Shown here: in pieces, positions 8,364 through 18,027 of the stretch
Layout: the number at the start of each line of letters is the position of its first letter
Numbering within the stretch: position 1 is the stretch's first letter
NCBI GenBank assembly: GCA_003278845.1
Contig: QCCX01000001.1
Location: 124,001 to 188,000, forward strand
DNA: 64,000 nt
Direction of reading: 5' to 3'
Source of the DNA: Prochlorococcus sp. AG-347-O22
GTDB lineage: Bacteria; Cyanobacteriota; Cyanobacteriia; PCC-6307; Cyanobiaceae
The notes under the pieces: generated by a model
Seen by the model: only the letters and a program-made list of their open reading frames with translations
What the model was told of the DNA's origin: nothing
Database searches by the model: none
Position numbers and translations under genes: made by a program

Positions 8364-8369
8364 AAATAA

Positions 8370-9923
<1,554 letters not shown>

Positions 9924-12689
9924 ATGAGAGAAACACTTACATCAAGTCCTGAACTATTTAGCGATATTAGTTGGAATCTTCTTTTATTAGGGGAAGAAAC
10001 CGCAAAAAAATGGGATCATAGCGAATTTAATATTGAACACATAATTCATACATTGTTCTCATCAAGTGAATTCTTTGCCTTCATTGAAAAATTATCAATC
10101 GACCAAGATACAGTGTTAGACATAACAGAAGATTTTTTAGAAGAGACACCAACAAATGAGTCAGATATTTTTACTATAGGAGAAGATTTAGAAATTTTAT
10201 TAGATAACGCTAATCAGATTAAAACTCAATGGGGATCGAGATTAATAGAAATCCCTCATTTACTAATTGCTCTTGGAAGAGATTTAAGAATTGGAAATTA
10301 TGTTTTTGAAGAAGGAAACCTTTCAATGGAAAAATTAGAGGAAGAATTAAAGTTTTACCCAAATATTAATCAATCAAAAGATTCCTTTAATTATGGGAAT
10401 GTAATTGAAATAAATAATCAATCTAATTTTGAATCAAACAACGAGACTAACGAGACTTTTGTAAAAGAAGAAAAATTTAAAAAAGCTATTGTTCCATTAC
10501 CGAAAAGTGAACTTCAAATTGAAACCAAAAAAAAAGTTGAAAAAGATGAAAATGCTCTTTCAATTTATGGAAAAGATTTAACAGAATCAGCTAAAAAAGG
10601 CTTACTGGATCCAGTTTTAGGAAGAGAACATGAAATCAATAATGTAATGAGGGTACTCTGCAGAAGAAATAAAAATAACCCTATACTTATTGGCAATCCT
10701 GGGGTTGGTAAAACCTCAATTGCAAAATTACTTGCTCAATTAATTGCAGACAAAAAAGTTCCTGATACTTTAAAGGACTTAAAAATTATTTCACTTGACT
10801 TAGGTGCATTAGTTTCTGGGACCAAATTTAGAGGTCAACTAGAGGAAAGACTAAGCTTAATAATGCAGGAACTAAATAATCCAAACCAAGGAATGATTCT
10901 ATTTATTGATGAAATTCACTCAATATTAAGTTCTAACAGATCTTCTACCGACATCAGTAATATCTTAAAACCTTTACTAGCTGAAGGAGAACTTAGATGT
11001 ATCGGTACAACAACACCTGAGAAATTTCGTGAAACTATTGAAAAAGATCAGGCATTAAATAATTGCTTTCAAAAGATAGCTGTTAATGAACCTTCAGTAG
11101 AATTAAGCGCAAAAATATTACAAGGGATCAAAAAGAAATATGAATCACATCATGGCATAAAAATTTCTGAAGAGGCTGTAAACTATTCTGCAAAATTGGC
11201 CGATAGATACATCAGCGATAAATGTCTCCCTGATAGTGCAATAGATTTGATTGATGAAGCAGCTGCACAGTTGAAAATCGAATCTAATAATATGCCTCAA
11301 GTCATTCTCCAACAAGAAAACAAACTTAATACTATTGATGAAAAATTAAATAATTTGCAAGGAGAAAATATCGAAGCTCAAGAAAAACTATTGAATAATA
11401 GACAACAATCAGAGGCAAAATTGAACGTTCTTTTGGAAAATTGGAACAATTTACAAGAAGAAATGGAGGAATTATCTATTTTAATGAAAGAAGAAGATAA
11501 GCTAACCAAACAAATTAAAGATAAATCAAATCGCGAAATTGAAAATGATCTAGATTATTTAGAAAAGCTTGAAGAAGAGTTAAGTGAAATAGAGAATGAC
11601 ATACAAAAACTTGAAGAGAACTTTAATAAAATAAAGAAAAATAGAAATTTCCCTTTTAAATATCAAGTTGAACCTGATGATATTGCAGATGTTATATCAA
11701 AAATCACAGGTATTCCAATTTCTAAAGTAGTTTCAAATGAACGTAAGAAATTAGTCAATCTAGAAACAGAACTAAGTGAAAAAGTTATTGGACAAGAAAA
11801 AGCCATAGAAGCTGTTTCTGCTGCAATTAGAAGAGCTCGAGTTGGTATGAAAAGTCCTAAAAGACCTATTGGATCTTTTTTATTTATGGGTCCTACTGGT
11901 GTTGGCAAAACAGAATTAGCAAAATCTCTTGCAACAGTTTTATTTGATGAAGAAGACGCACTTTTAAGATTAGACATGAGTGAATATATGGAGAAGAATG
12001 CCGTAGCAAGACTTTTAGGAGCTCCCCCAGGTTATGTTGGTTATGAAGAGGGAGGTCAATTAACTGAAGCTGTAAGACGTAAACCCTATTCAGTAATACT
12101 TCTTGATGAGATAGAAAAAGCACATGCAGAAGTATTTAATATCCTATTGCAAGTCTTAGATGAAGGAAGATTAACGGACTCTCAAGGAAGGACAGTAGAT
12201 TTCAAAAATACGGTAATCATTATGACAAGTAACCTAGCTGGTAAATCTATACTGGAGTATTCACAAAAGATTTCTAAAAGTGAGGGAAAGTTAGCAAAAG
12301 ATCAACAAACTCTAGATGATTCAATTAATAATGCATTGTCTTCAATTTTTAGACCTGAATTTTTAAATAGAATTGACGAAGTGGTAAAGTTTGATCCATT
12401 ATCTATTGATGAGCTGCAAAAAATAATCGTTCTACAAACAGAAGATTTAAAGAACCTGCTACTTGAGCAGAAAATAAATATCACTATAGACAGAAAAGTT
12501 ATCAACAAAATTGCAAACGATTCTTACGAACCTGAATATGGTGCTAGGCCACTTAGCAGGGAACTTAGAAGACAAATAGAAAATCCCTTGGCTGCAAAAC
12601 TTTTAGAGGATAACTTCAAAAATAAAAAAAATATAACAATTAAACTTAACCCTACTAAAAAAGATGAGATCGTTTTCAAACCTAGCTGA
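9924..12689 (+). CDS. clpB2: ClpB2-type Hsp100 disaggregase with degenerate first ATPase site
   Basis: The 921-residue protein has an N domain (1-150), a charged linker (150-205), AAA+ domain 1 with Walker A G-N-P-G-V-G-K-T (about 257) and Walker B F-I-D-E-I-H (about 328), a coiled middle domain (about 440-585), and AAA+ domain 2 with Walker A G-P-T-G-V-G-K-T (about 656), pore loop G-Y-V-G-Y, Walker B L-L-D-E-I-E-K-A-H, R-P-E-F-L-N-R-I-D and sensor 2 G-A-R-P-L. ClpB hexamers unfold aggregated protein with ATP. The two domain-1 arginine fingers of ClpB (E-R-R-F) read N-N-C-F here (residues 379-382), and the first pore loop Tyr is Phe. In Synechococcus the second ClpB isoform is constitutive and does not confer heat tolerance, which fits. 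Located just before secE. Confidence 0.92.
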   Translation: MRETLTSSPELFSDISWNLLLLGEETAKKWDHSEFNIEHIIHTLFSSSEFFAFIEKLSIDQDTVLDITEDFLEETPTNESDIFTIGEDLEILLDNANQIKTQWGSRLIEIPHLLIALGRDLRIGNYVFEEGNLSMEKLEEELKFYPNINQSKDSFNYGNVIEINNQSNFESNNETNETFVKEEKFKKAIVPLPKSELQIETKKKVEKDENALSIYGKDLTESAKKGLLDPVLGREHEINNVMRVLCRRNKNNPILIGNPGVGKTSIAKLLAQLIADKKVPDTLKDLKIISLDLGALVSGTKFRGQLEERLSLIMQELNNPNQGMILFIDEIHSILSSNRSSTDISNILKPLLAEGELRCIGTTTPEKFRETIEKDQALNNCFQKIAVNEPSVELSAKILQGIKKKYESHHGIKISEEAVNYSAKLADRYISDKCLPDSAIDLIDEAAAQLKIESNNMPQVILQQENKLNTIDEKLNNLQGENIEAQEKLLNNRQQSEAKLNVLLENWNNLQEEMEELSILMKEEDKLTKQIKDKSNREIENDLDYLEKLEEELSEIENDIQKLEENFNKIKKNRNFPFKYQVEPDDIADVISKITGIPISKVVSNERKKLVNLETELSEKVIGQEKAIEAVSAAIRRARVGMKSPKRPIGSFLFMGPTGVGKTELAKSLATVLFDEEDALLRLDMSEYMEKNAVARLLGAPPGYVGYEEGGQLTEAVRRKPYSVILLDEIEKAHAEVFNILLQVLDEGRLTDSQGRTVDFKNTVIIMTSNLAGKSILEYSQKISKSEGKLAKDQQTLDDSINNALSSIFRPEFLNRIDEVVKFDPLSIDELQKIIVLQTEDLKNLLLEQKINITIDRKVINKIANDSYEPEYGARPLSRELRRQIENPLAAKLLEDNFKNKKNITIKLNPTKKDEIVFKPS

Positions 12690-12750
12690 GGAGTAAATCA
12701 ATAAGCTAAAATAAAAACAAAAGCATAAAGCTTAATTTCAAAAAAATTTT

Positions 12751-12993
12751 GTGACAAGTCCTACTACTAATAAAGAACCTCTTAAAAAGGATTCTCCTGA
12801 AGTTGAAGAGCCTAAAAAAAAGAATAATTTTTTTAGATCTACTTACGATGAGCTTAAACTTGTCGTGTGGCCTAACAAACAACAACTTTTTAGCGAATCA
12901 GTAGCAGTTATAATTATGGTATCTTTTTCTGCTGCAGCCATTGCTTCTGTTAGCAGATTCTATGGATGGGCAGCCTCGCAAATTTTTGGTTGA
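12751..12993 (+). CDS. secE: Preprotein translocase subunit SecE
   Basis: SecE clamps the SecY channel. This 80-residue single-span form is typical for cyanobacteria: a charged N-terminus, the conserved amphipathic T-Y-D-E-L-K-L-V-V-W-P segment (about 34-44), then one membrane helix (about 50-70). The start is GTG at 12751. It is followed by nusG after 51 bases, the usual bacterial secE-nusG-rplK order. Confidence 0.95.
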   Translation: MTSPTTNKEPLKKDSPEVEEPKKKNNFFRSTYDELKLVVWPNKQQLFSESVAVIIMVSFSAAAIASVSRFYGWAASQIFG

Positions 12994-13044
12994 ATTATCT
13001 CCCAAATATCCATTAATAAAGATCTTAATTAAGCTTCCAGAAAA

Positions 13045-13656
13045 ATGAGTAATGAATTAACTACAAACCTTGCTTCCTCAAAAGCAAATACAAGCATCGC
13101 AAGATGGTATGCAATTCAAGTAGCTTCAAGCTGTGAAAAAAAAGTAAAAGCGACTCTTGAACAGAGATCAGTAACTTTGGGTGTTAATAATAGAATCATT
13201 GAAATTGAAATTCCCCAAACTCCAGGAATTAAATTAAAAAAAGATGGAAGCAGACAAACTACTGAAGAAAAAGTTTTCCCAGGTTATGTCCTCGTAAGAA
13301 TGATTTTGGATGAGGATACAATGATGGCTGTTAAAAGTACTCCAAATGTAATAAACTTTGTCGGTGCTGAAGACGGTAGAGGCAGCGGAAGATCGCGAGG
13401 TCATATCAAACCTCGACCATTATCAAGACAAGAAGTTAATAGAATCTTTAAGCGCGCATCAGAGAAAAAAGCTGTAATCAAGTTAGATATTGAAGAAAAA
13501 GATAGAATCATCGTAACTAGTGGTCCATTCAAGGATTTCCAGGGAGAAGTTATAGAAGTTTCCGGAGAAAGAAATAAATTAAAGGCATTACTTTCAATAT
13601 TTGGGCGCGAGACTCCTGTAGAATTAGAATTCTCCCAAATCAATAAACAAAATTAA
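13045..13656 (+). CDS. nusG: Transcription elongation/antitermination factor NusG
   Basis: NusG binds RNA polymerase and links it to the ribosome and Rho. The 203-residue protein has the NGN domain (A-R-W-Y-A-I-Q-V-A-S near residue 21, then E-E-K-V-F-P-G-Y-V-L-V-R around 76 and P-N-V-I-N-F-V-G) and a C-terminal KOW domain (V-T-S-G-P-F-K-D-F-Q-G-E-V). ATG start. It lies in the secE-nusG-rplKAJL cluster, 67 bases before rplK. Confidence 0.97.
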   Translation: MSNELTTNLASSKANTSIARWYAIQVASSCEKKVKATLEQRSVTLGVNNRIIEIEIPQTPGIKLKKDGSRQTTEEKVFPGYVLVRMILDEDTMMAVKSTPNVINFVGAEDGRGSGRSRGHIKPRPLSRQEVNRIFKRASEKKAVIKLDIEEKDRIIVTSGPFKDFQGEVIEVSGERNKLKALLSIFGRETPVELEFSQINKQN

Positions 13657-13723
13657 TTTCTAATTGTTCTTGTTTATCAAGTAAAATTATGATTTTCTAC
13701 TCCAGCTTAAATTCTCTAATCTA

Positions 13724-14149
13724 ATGGCAAAAAAAATTGTTGCAGTTATCAAGCTTGCTTTACAAGCAGGCAAAGCAAATCCTGCTCCTCCTGTAGGGCC
13801 AGCTTTAGGACAACATGGTGTCAATATCATGGCATTTTGCAAAGAATACAACGCAAGGACACAAGATAAAGCAGGTTTTGTAATTCCAGTCGAGATTTCT
13901 GTTTTTGAAGACAGAAGCTTTACTTTTATCACAAAAACACCTCCTGCTTCTGTCTTAATAACAAAAGCAGCTGGTATTGAAAAAGGATCAGGTGAATCCG
14001 CAAAAGGCTCTGTTGGGAATATAAGTAAAGCCCAATTAGAAGAAATAGCCAAAACTAAGCTTCCTGATCTAAACTGTTCTAGTGTTGAATCAGCAATGAA
14101 AGTAATTGAGGGTACTGCTCGTAATATGGGCGTCTCTATCACTGATTGA
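13724..14149 (+). CDS. rplK: 50S ribosomal protein L11
   Basis: L11 forms the GTPase-associated centre with 23S rRNA. The 141-residue length is exact for the family. Signatures are the N-terminal [20 protein letters not shown] stretch and the C-terminal G-T-A-R-N-M-G-V motif. ATG start at 13724. Next gene is rplA, 66 bases away. Confidence 0.98.
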   Translation: MAKKIVAVIKLALQAGKANPAPPVGPALGQHGVNIMAFCKEYNARTQDKAGFVIPVEISVFEDRSFTFITKTPPASVLITKAAGIEKGSGESAKGSVGNISKAQLEEIAKTKLPDLNCSSVESAMKVIEGTARNMGVSITD

Positions 14150-14176
14150 GTTCAATACACAATTTCTCACTATTTA

Positions 14177-14205
14177 GGGGAGGTTAGTTAATAACCGTTT
14201 GCACC
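14177..14205 (+). other. Possible structured leader between rplK and rplA
   Basis: GGTTA (14182-14186) can pair with TAACC (14192-14196) around a 5-base loop, and the flanking GGGG (14177-14180) can pair with CCC (14203-14205). It lies just before the rplA start. L1 autoregulates by binding its mRNA in many bacteria, so a regulatory site is possible, but the helix is short and the idea is speculative. Confidence 0.25.
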
Positions 14206-14215
14206 CAAGATTATT

Positions 14216-14923
14216 ATGAAAAAACTATCTAAAAGAATGGCGGCTCTATCAACAAAGATAGAAGATCGCGTTTACGCACCACTTGAAGCTCTTAGTATTA
14301 TCAAGGAAAATGCTAATGCAAAATTTGATGAAACTATTGAAGCACATATACGTCTAGGTATTGATCCAAAATATACTGATCAACAATTAAGGACCACTGT
14401 TGCATTACCACATGGTACTGGCCAAAGCATCAAAATTGCTGTAATTACAAGCGGTGAGAATGTATCGAAAGCTAAGGCTGCTGGTGCAGATTTATTTGGC
14501 GAAGAAGATCTTGTAGAAAGCATCAACAAAGGAAATATGGAGTTCGATCTACTTATTGCAACTCCAGATATGATGCCAAAGGTTGCAAAATTAGGAAGAG
14601 TTTTAGGACCTAGAGGTTTAATGCCTAATCCTAAAGCTGGGACAGTAACTAATGACATTGCTAATGCAATAAAAGAATTCAAAGCTGGTAAGCTCGAATT
14701 TAGAGCTGATAAGGCTGGAATCGTTCATGTCCGCTTTGGAAAAGCAAGTTTCACAAAAGAGGCTCTATTTGACAACTTAAAAACCTTACAAGAATCAATT
14801 GATAAAAATAAACCAAGTGGAGCTAAAGGAAAGTATTGGAAAACTTTTTATGTAACTTCAACAATGGGACCTTCAGTTCAAGTAGACATAAATGCTGTAC
14901 AAGATCACCAACCTGAAGGTTAA
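14216..14923 (+). CDS. rplA: 50S ribosomal protein L1
   Basis: L1 forms the mobile stalk near the E site and often represses its own operon. The 235-residue protein has the family motifs H-I-R-L-G-I-D-P near residue 45, the central domain with [29 protein letters not shown] spread over residues 121-149, and a C-terminal [12 protein letters not shown] start. It is followed by the long L10 leader. Confidence 0.98.
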   Translation: MKKLSKRMAALSTKIEDRVYAPLEALSIIKENANAKFDETIEAHIRLGIDPKYTDQQLRTTVALPHGTGQSIKIAVITSGENVSKAKAAGADLFGEEDLVESINKGNMEFDLLIATPDMMPKVAKLGRVLGPRGLMPNPKAGTVTNDIANAIKEFKAGKLEFRADKAGIVHVRFGKASFTKEALFDNLKTLQESIDKNKPSGAKGKYWKTFYVTSTMGPSVQVDINAVQDHQPEG

Positions 14924-14933
14924 CGCCTTGTAG

Positions 14934-14939
14934 TATAAT
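14934..14939 (+). promoter_or_regulatory. Candidate -10 element for rplJ-rplL
   Basis: A perfect TATAAT lies 11 bases after the rplA stop, upstream of the L10 leader. No clear -35 is visible at 17 bases. It could give a separate rplJL transcript that starts near 14946 and includes the whole leader. Confidence 0.3.
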
Positions 14940-14960
14940 TTAAATTGCAATAATACGGCC

Positions 14961-15114
14961 AAAGAAAGTAGGTTAATTTAGTTATTCTAAATTTTAAATT
15001 CCTACCGAGGACTCGTCTTAATTATTTCTTTTTTGGATCTAATAAAAGCGGCCTCTATTAAAAAGGACTTTGCCGCATTTCCTGCTCTCCCTAAACTACG
15101 ATCCAAAAACAACG
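14961..15114 (+). promoter_or_regulatory. Ribosomal protein L10 leader (autoregulatory mRNA structure)
   Basis: The spacer before rplJ folds into two units. First, GTAGG (14968-14972) pairs with CCTAC (15001-15005), enclosing a second helix AATTTAG/CTAAATT. Second, a perfect 10-base helix TTTTTGGATC (15030-15039) with GATCCAAAAA (15100-15109) encloses GCGGC (15048-15052) paired with GCCGC (15072-15076). The long helix ends 5 bases before the rplJ ATG, so its formation would hide the translation start. In many bacteria the L10-(L7/L12) complex binds such a leader to repress its own synthesis; the position and shape match that class. Confidence 0.7.
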
Positions 15115-15642
15115 ATGGGCCGAACACTAGAGAATAAGCAACAAATCGTTACTGAGATTAAATCTCTTTTAAACGACTCGGAAATGGCTGTGGTTCTTGA
15201 CTATAAAGGTTTAACTATCAAAGAGATGTCAGATTTGCGATCTAGATTGCAAACAACTAACGGCATCTGCAAAGTTACTAAAAATTCATTAATGCGTAAA
15301 GCTATTGATGGAGAAAGTAATTGGAACGATCTTGAATCTTTACTGACCGGAACTAATGCTTTTGTCTTAATTAAAGAAGATGTTGGTGGTGCTGTAAAAG
15401 CGATCCAATCTTTTCAAAAAGACACCAAAAAATCCGAAACCAAAGGAGCTTTATTTGAAGGCAGACTTCTTAGCGATTCTGAAATAAAAGAAATTGCAAG
15501 TCTTCCATCTAAAGAAGTATTGATGGCAAAAATTGCTGGTGCTCTAAATGGCATAGCAACAAAAATTGCGATCTCTATCAATGAAGTACCTTCTGGACTT
15601 GCTAGATCACTTAAACAACATTCTGAAAAATCAGAATCCTAA
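15115..15642 (+). CDS. rplJ: 50S ribosomal protein L10
   Basis: L10 anchors L7/L12 dimers on the ribosome stalk. I place the start at ATG 15115, which gives the normal 175 residues beginning [12 protein letters not shown]. An in-frame TTG at 15070 would add 15 residues that are encoded by the leader helix and are not part of the family. Motifs are V-L-D-Y-K-G-L-T-I near residue 28 and C-K-V-T-K-N-S-L. The C-terminal helix for L7/L12 binding is present. rplL follows after 28 bases. Confidence 0.96.
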   Translation: MGRTLENKQQIVTEIKSLLNDSEMAVVLDYKGLTIKEMSDLRSRLQTTNGICKVTKNSLMRKAIDGESNWNDLESLLTGTNAFVLIKEDVGGAVKAIQSFQKDTKKSETKGALFEGRLLSDSEIKEIASLPSKEVLMAKIAGALNGIATKIAISINEVPSGLARSLKQHSEKSES

Positions 15643-15670
15643 ATTCAAACCCTAATTATCTTTTAAGAAA

Positions 15671-16066
15671 ATGTCCGCAAAAACTGAAGAAATTCTTGAA
15701 TCATTAAAATCTCTATCACTTTTAGAAGCATCTGAGCTTGTAAAGCAAATTGAAGAGGCTTTTGGTGTATCTGCTGCAGCTTCTGCAGGTGTAGTAATGG
15801 CAGCTCCAGGAGCAGCTGGCGGTGATGCAGATGGTGGCGCTGCTGAAGAAAAAACTGAATTTGATGTAGTTCTCGAAAGCTTTGATGCAGCTGCAAAAAT
15901 CAAAGTCCTTAAGGTTGTAAGAAATGCAACTGGTCTAGGTCTTGGTGATGCAAAAGCACTTGTTGAATCTGCACCAAAAACAGTAAAAGAAGGAATTGCC
16001 AAAGCAGATGCTGAATCTTTAAAGAAAGAGATTGAAGAAGCTGGCGGTAAAGTTACACTTAAGTAA
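15671..16066 (+). CDS. rplL: 50S ribosomal protein L7/L12
   Basis: The stalk protein recruits translation GTPases. At 131 residues it has the N-terminal dimer helix pair ([13 protein letters not shown]), an Ala/Gly-rich hinge (about 35-58), and the conserved C-terminal domain with [21 protein letters not shown] and K-E-G-I-A-K. Codon use is visibly less AT-biased than neighbours, as expected for a very highly expressed gene. It ends the ribosomal cluster. Confidence 0.98.
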
Positions 16067-16081
16067 GAGTACATTTTTTTC

Positions 16082-16106
16082 AAGCCGATAACCTTAATAT
16101 CGGCTT
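16082..16106 (+). other. Perfect hairpin between rplL and rnhA
   Basis: AAGCCGATA (16082-16090) and TATCGGCTT (16098-16106) form a perfect 9-base helix with a 7-base loop, the GC-richest element in the spacer. A run of T precedes it (16074-16080) but no T tract follows, so it is not a standard intrinsic terminator on the plus strand. It ends 8 bases before the rnhA ATG. It may act as a 3' end stabiliser for the abundant rplL mRNA, a weak terminator, or a control on rnhA translation. Confidence 0.5.
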
Positions 16107-16114
16107 CAAAAATT

Positions 16115-16834
16115 ATGAATAGTGATAGTATTGCGATTGAAGCCGCAACAGATGGAGCCTGCAGTGGTAATCCAGGCCCAGGTGGTTGGGGCGGTTTAAT
16201 AATTTTTGACGATAACAGCGAATTAGAAATAGGTGGTTCCGAGCAAAATACTACTAATAATAGAATGGAACTCACTGCGGCTATAAAAACTCTTGAGAAA
16301 TTAAAAACCTACCAATTAAAAGAGAACTTTAAACTAAGAACTGATAGTAAATATGTCATAGATGGTTATACAAAATGGATTATTAATTGGAAGAGAAATG
16401 GATGGAAAACAAGTTCAGGAAAACCAGTTCAAAATCTTGATCTATGGCAAAAAATTGATCAACTAAGAATTAATGGCCTAATAATGGAATATGTTAAAGG
16501 TCATAGCGGGGATAAACAAAATGATAGGGTTGATAAAATTGCAACTAATTACAGCAAAGGTATATCTATCGAAAGTAACTTAAACAAAGCAGAATCCTCT
16601 GTTGATTTTTTTGAAAAAAATGCACCTGCAGAAATTCAGGAATTATTCTCCCGCAATGAATTAATTAAAAAATTTGCAGAAAAAAAGTACCTTTTAAGTT
16701 CACCTGAACTAGACACCTTATTAGGTGAAGAAAACCACTTAAAGATAAAACAATATTCACTTTTTGAATGGCGTAATTGGAGATTGATTCCTAAAGATAA
16801 AAAATATTGGATAATAGAAAAAAAAGAAGCCTAA
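16115..16834 (+). CDS. rnhA: Ribonuclease HI with C-terminal extension
   Basis: RNase HI cuts RNA in RNA-DNA hybrids. The catalytic set is complete: Asp13 in [10 protein letters not shown], Glu52 in N-N-R-M-E-L, Asp77 in T-D-S-K-Y, His130 in K-G-H-S-G and Asp140 in N-D-R-V-D. The enzyme part ends near residue 145; the remaining 90 or so residues form a hydrophilic extension (rich in E, K, L, ending with Trp-containing segments) that E. coli RNase HI lacks. Its role is unknown; it could bind nucleic acid or a partner. pyrD follows after 6 bases. Confidence 0.94.
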   Translation: MNSDSIAIEAATDGACSGNPGPGGWGGLIIFDDNSELEIGGSEQNTTNNRMELTAAIKTLEKLKTYQLKENFKLRTDSKYVIDGYTKWIINWKRNGWKTSSGKPVQNLDLWQKIDQLRINGLIMEYVKGHSGDKQNDRVDKIATNYSKGISIESNLNKAESSVDFFEKNAPAEIQELFSRNELIKKFAEKKYLLSSPELDTLLGEENHLKIKQYSLFEWRNWRLIPKDKKYWIIEKKEA

Positions 16835-16840
16835 TTTTTT

Positions 16841-18010
16841 ATGAATGAACAGAAGGGGGTATTTAAAAATCTCTATAAAAACTTGATTACCCCTGTATTA
16901 AAAAAAGACTCTGGAATTGATGCAGAATACTTAACAAATTTATCTCTTAGCCTCCTATCGTTCAGTTCAAGAAAATCTAATTGGCCTGCAGTTTCTTCTA
17001 TCTTAAAAAATCTAAATAAAGAATTTTCTGTAGTTGATAAAAGATTAACTCAGAACATATGTGGAATAAATTTTTGTAATCCAATTGGTTTAGCCGCGGG
17101 TTTTGACAAAAATGGAAACGCTGCAAATATATGGAAAGATTTTGGTTTTGGATTTGCTGAACTTGGAACGGTAACTAAATTTGCTCAGAATGGAAATCCC
17201 AAACCAAGGTTATTTAGATTAGCAAAAGAAGAGGCAGCATTAAATAGAATGGGTTTCAATAACAATGGTGCTGAAAATCTAGTTAAAAACTTTGTCGAAC
17301 AAGGAATTGAGTTTAGAAAAAATAGAAAGAATATTTGTTTAGGGATAAATTTTGGTAAGTCTAAAATTACAGATTTATCTCAAGCAAAAGATGACTATTT
17401 AACTTCTCTAAAATTATTAATTCCATATTGTGATTATGCAGCAATAAACGTAAGTTCTCCAAATACTGAAGGACTAAGAAAGTTACAAGATCCAATTCTT
17501 CTAAAAGAACTTATTCAAGAAATTAAAAACTTACCCAGTTGTCCACCATTATTTATCAAAATTGCACCAGATCTAAGCTTTAAAGATATTGAAGATATTT
17601 GCCAATTAATAATCGAGGAAAACATCGATGGAATAATTGCTACTAATACCAGCATAGATAGATTAGGTCTTGAAAATAGAAAGATCATGCAAACCGGATT
17701 ATTACTTTCTGAAGAGAATGGAGGATTAAGTGGAAGGCCTCTACAAAAAAAAGCAAATCAAATAATAAAACATATTCATAATATTGATAAAAAGATTATT
17801 TTAATTGGCGTTGGTGGAATAGATAGTCCTGAGTCAGCATGGGAAAGAATTTGTTCTGGAGCATCATTAATTCAACTTTATACAGGATGGATATATAAGG
17901 GGCCACAATTAGTACCAGATATACTTCAAGGACTTATAAAGCAACTCAATATCCATAAATTATCAAATATAAAAGAGGCCATTGGATCAGAATTAAAATG
18001 GGTTGAATAA
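16841..18010 (+). CDS. pyrD: Dihydroorotate dehydrogenase (quinone), class 2
   Basis: PyrD oxidises dihydroorotate to orotate in pyrimidine synthesis. The 389-residue form with an N-terminal helical extension before the barrel (residues 1-60) marks the membrane-attached class 2 enzyme, which passes electrons to quinone. Seen motifs are N-P-I-G-L-A-A-G-F-D-K-N-G, L-N-R-M-G-F-N-N-N-G, the catalytic-Ser loop N-V-S-S-P-N-T-E-G-L-R, I-K-I-A-P-D-L and the phosphate-binding L-I-G-V-G-G-I. It follows rnhA closely and precedes cobD by 17 bases. Confidence 0.96.
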   Translation: MNEQKGVFKNLYKNLITPVLKKDSGIDAEYLTNLSLSLLSFSSRKSNWPAVSSILKNLNKEFSVVDKRLTQNICGINFCNPIGLAAGFDKNGNAANIWKDFGFGFAELGTVTKFAQNGNPKPRLFRLAKEEAALNRMGFNNNGAENLVKNFVEQGIEFRKNRKNICLGINFGKSKITDLSQAKDDYLTSLKLLIPYCDYAAINVSSPNTEGLRKLQDPILLKELIQEIKNLPSCPPLFIKIAPDLSFKDIEDICQLIIEENIDGIIATNTSIDRLGLENRKIMQTGLLLSEENGGLSGRPLQKKANQIIKHIHNIDKKIILIGVGGIDSPESAWERICSGASLIQLYTGWIYKGPQLVPDILQGLIKQLNIHKLSNIKEAIGSELKWVE

Positions 18011-18027
18011 AAATTAGAAAATGAATA

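Noticed and set aside
11663-12508. Three minus-strand frames inside clpB2
   Set aside because: Shadows of conserved AAA+ coding sequence; no start context or motif.
13667-13684. Short CTTG...CAAG hairpin after nusG
   Set aside because: Four to five base pairs only; cannot be told from chance.
13687-14142. Minus-strand 151-codon frame opposite rplK
   Set aside because: L11 is certain on the plus strand; the reverse frame shows no family pattern.
15652-16275. Minus-strand long frames opposite rplL and rnhA
   Set aside because: They arise from the Ala/Gly-rich codons of rplL read backwards; rplL and rnhA have clear family motifs on the plus strand.
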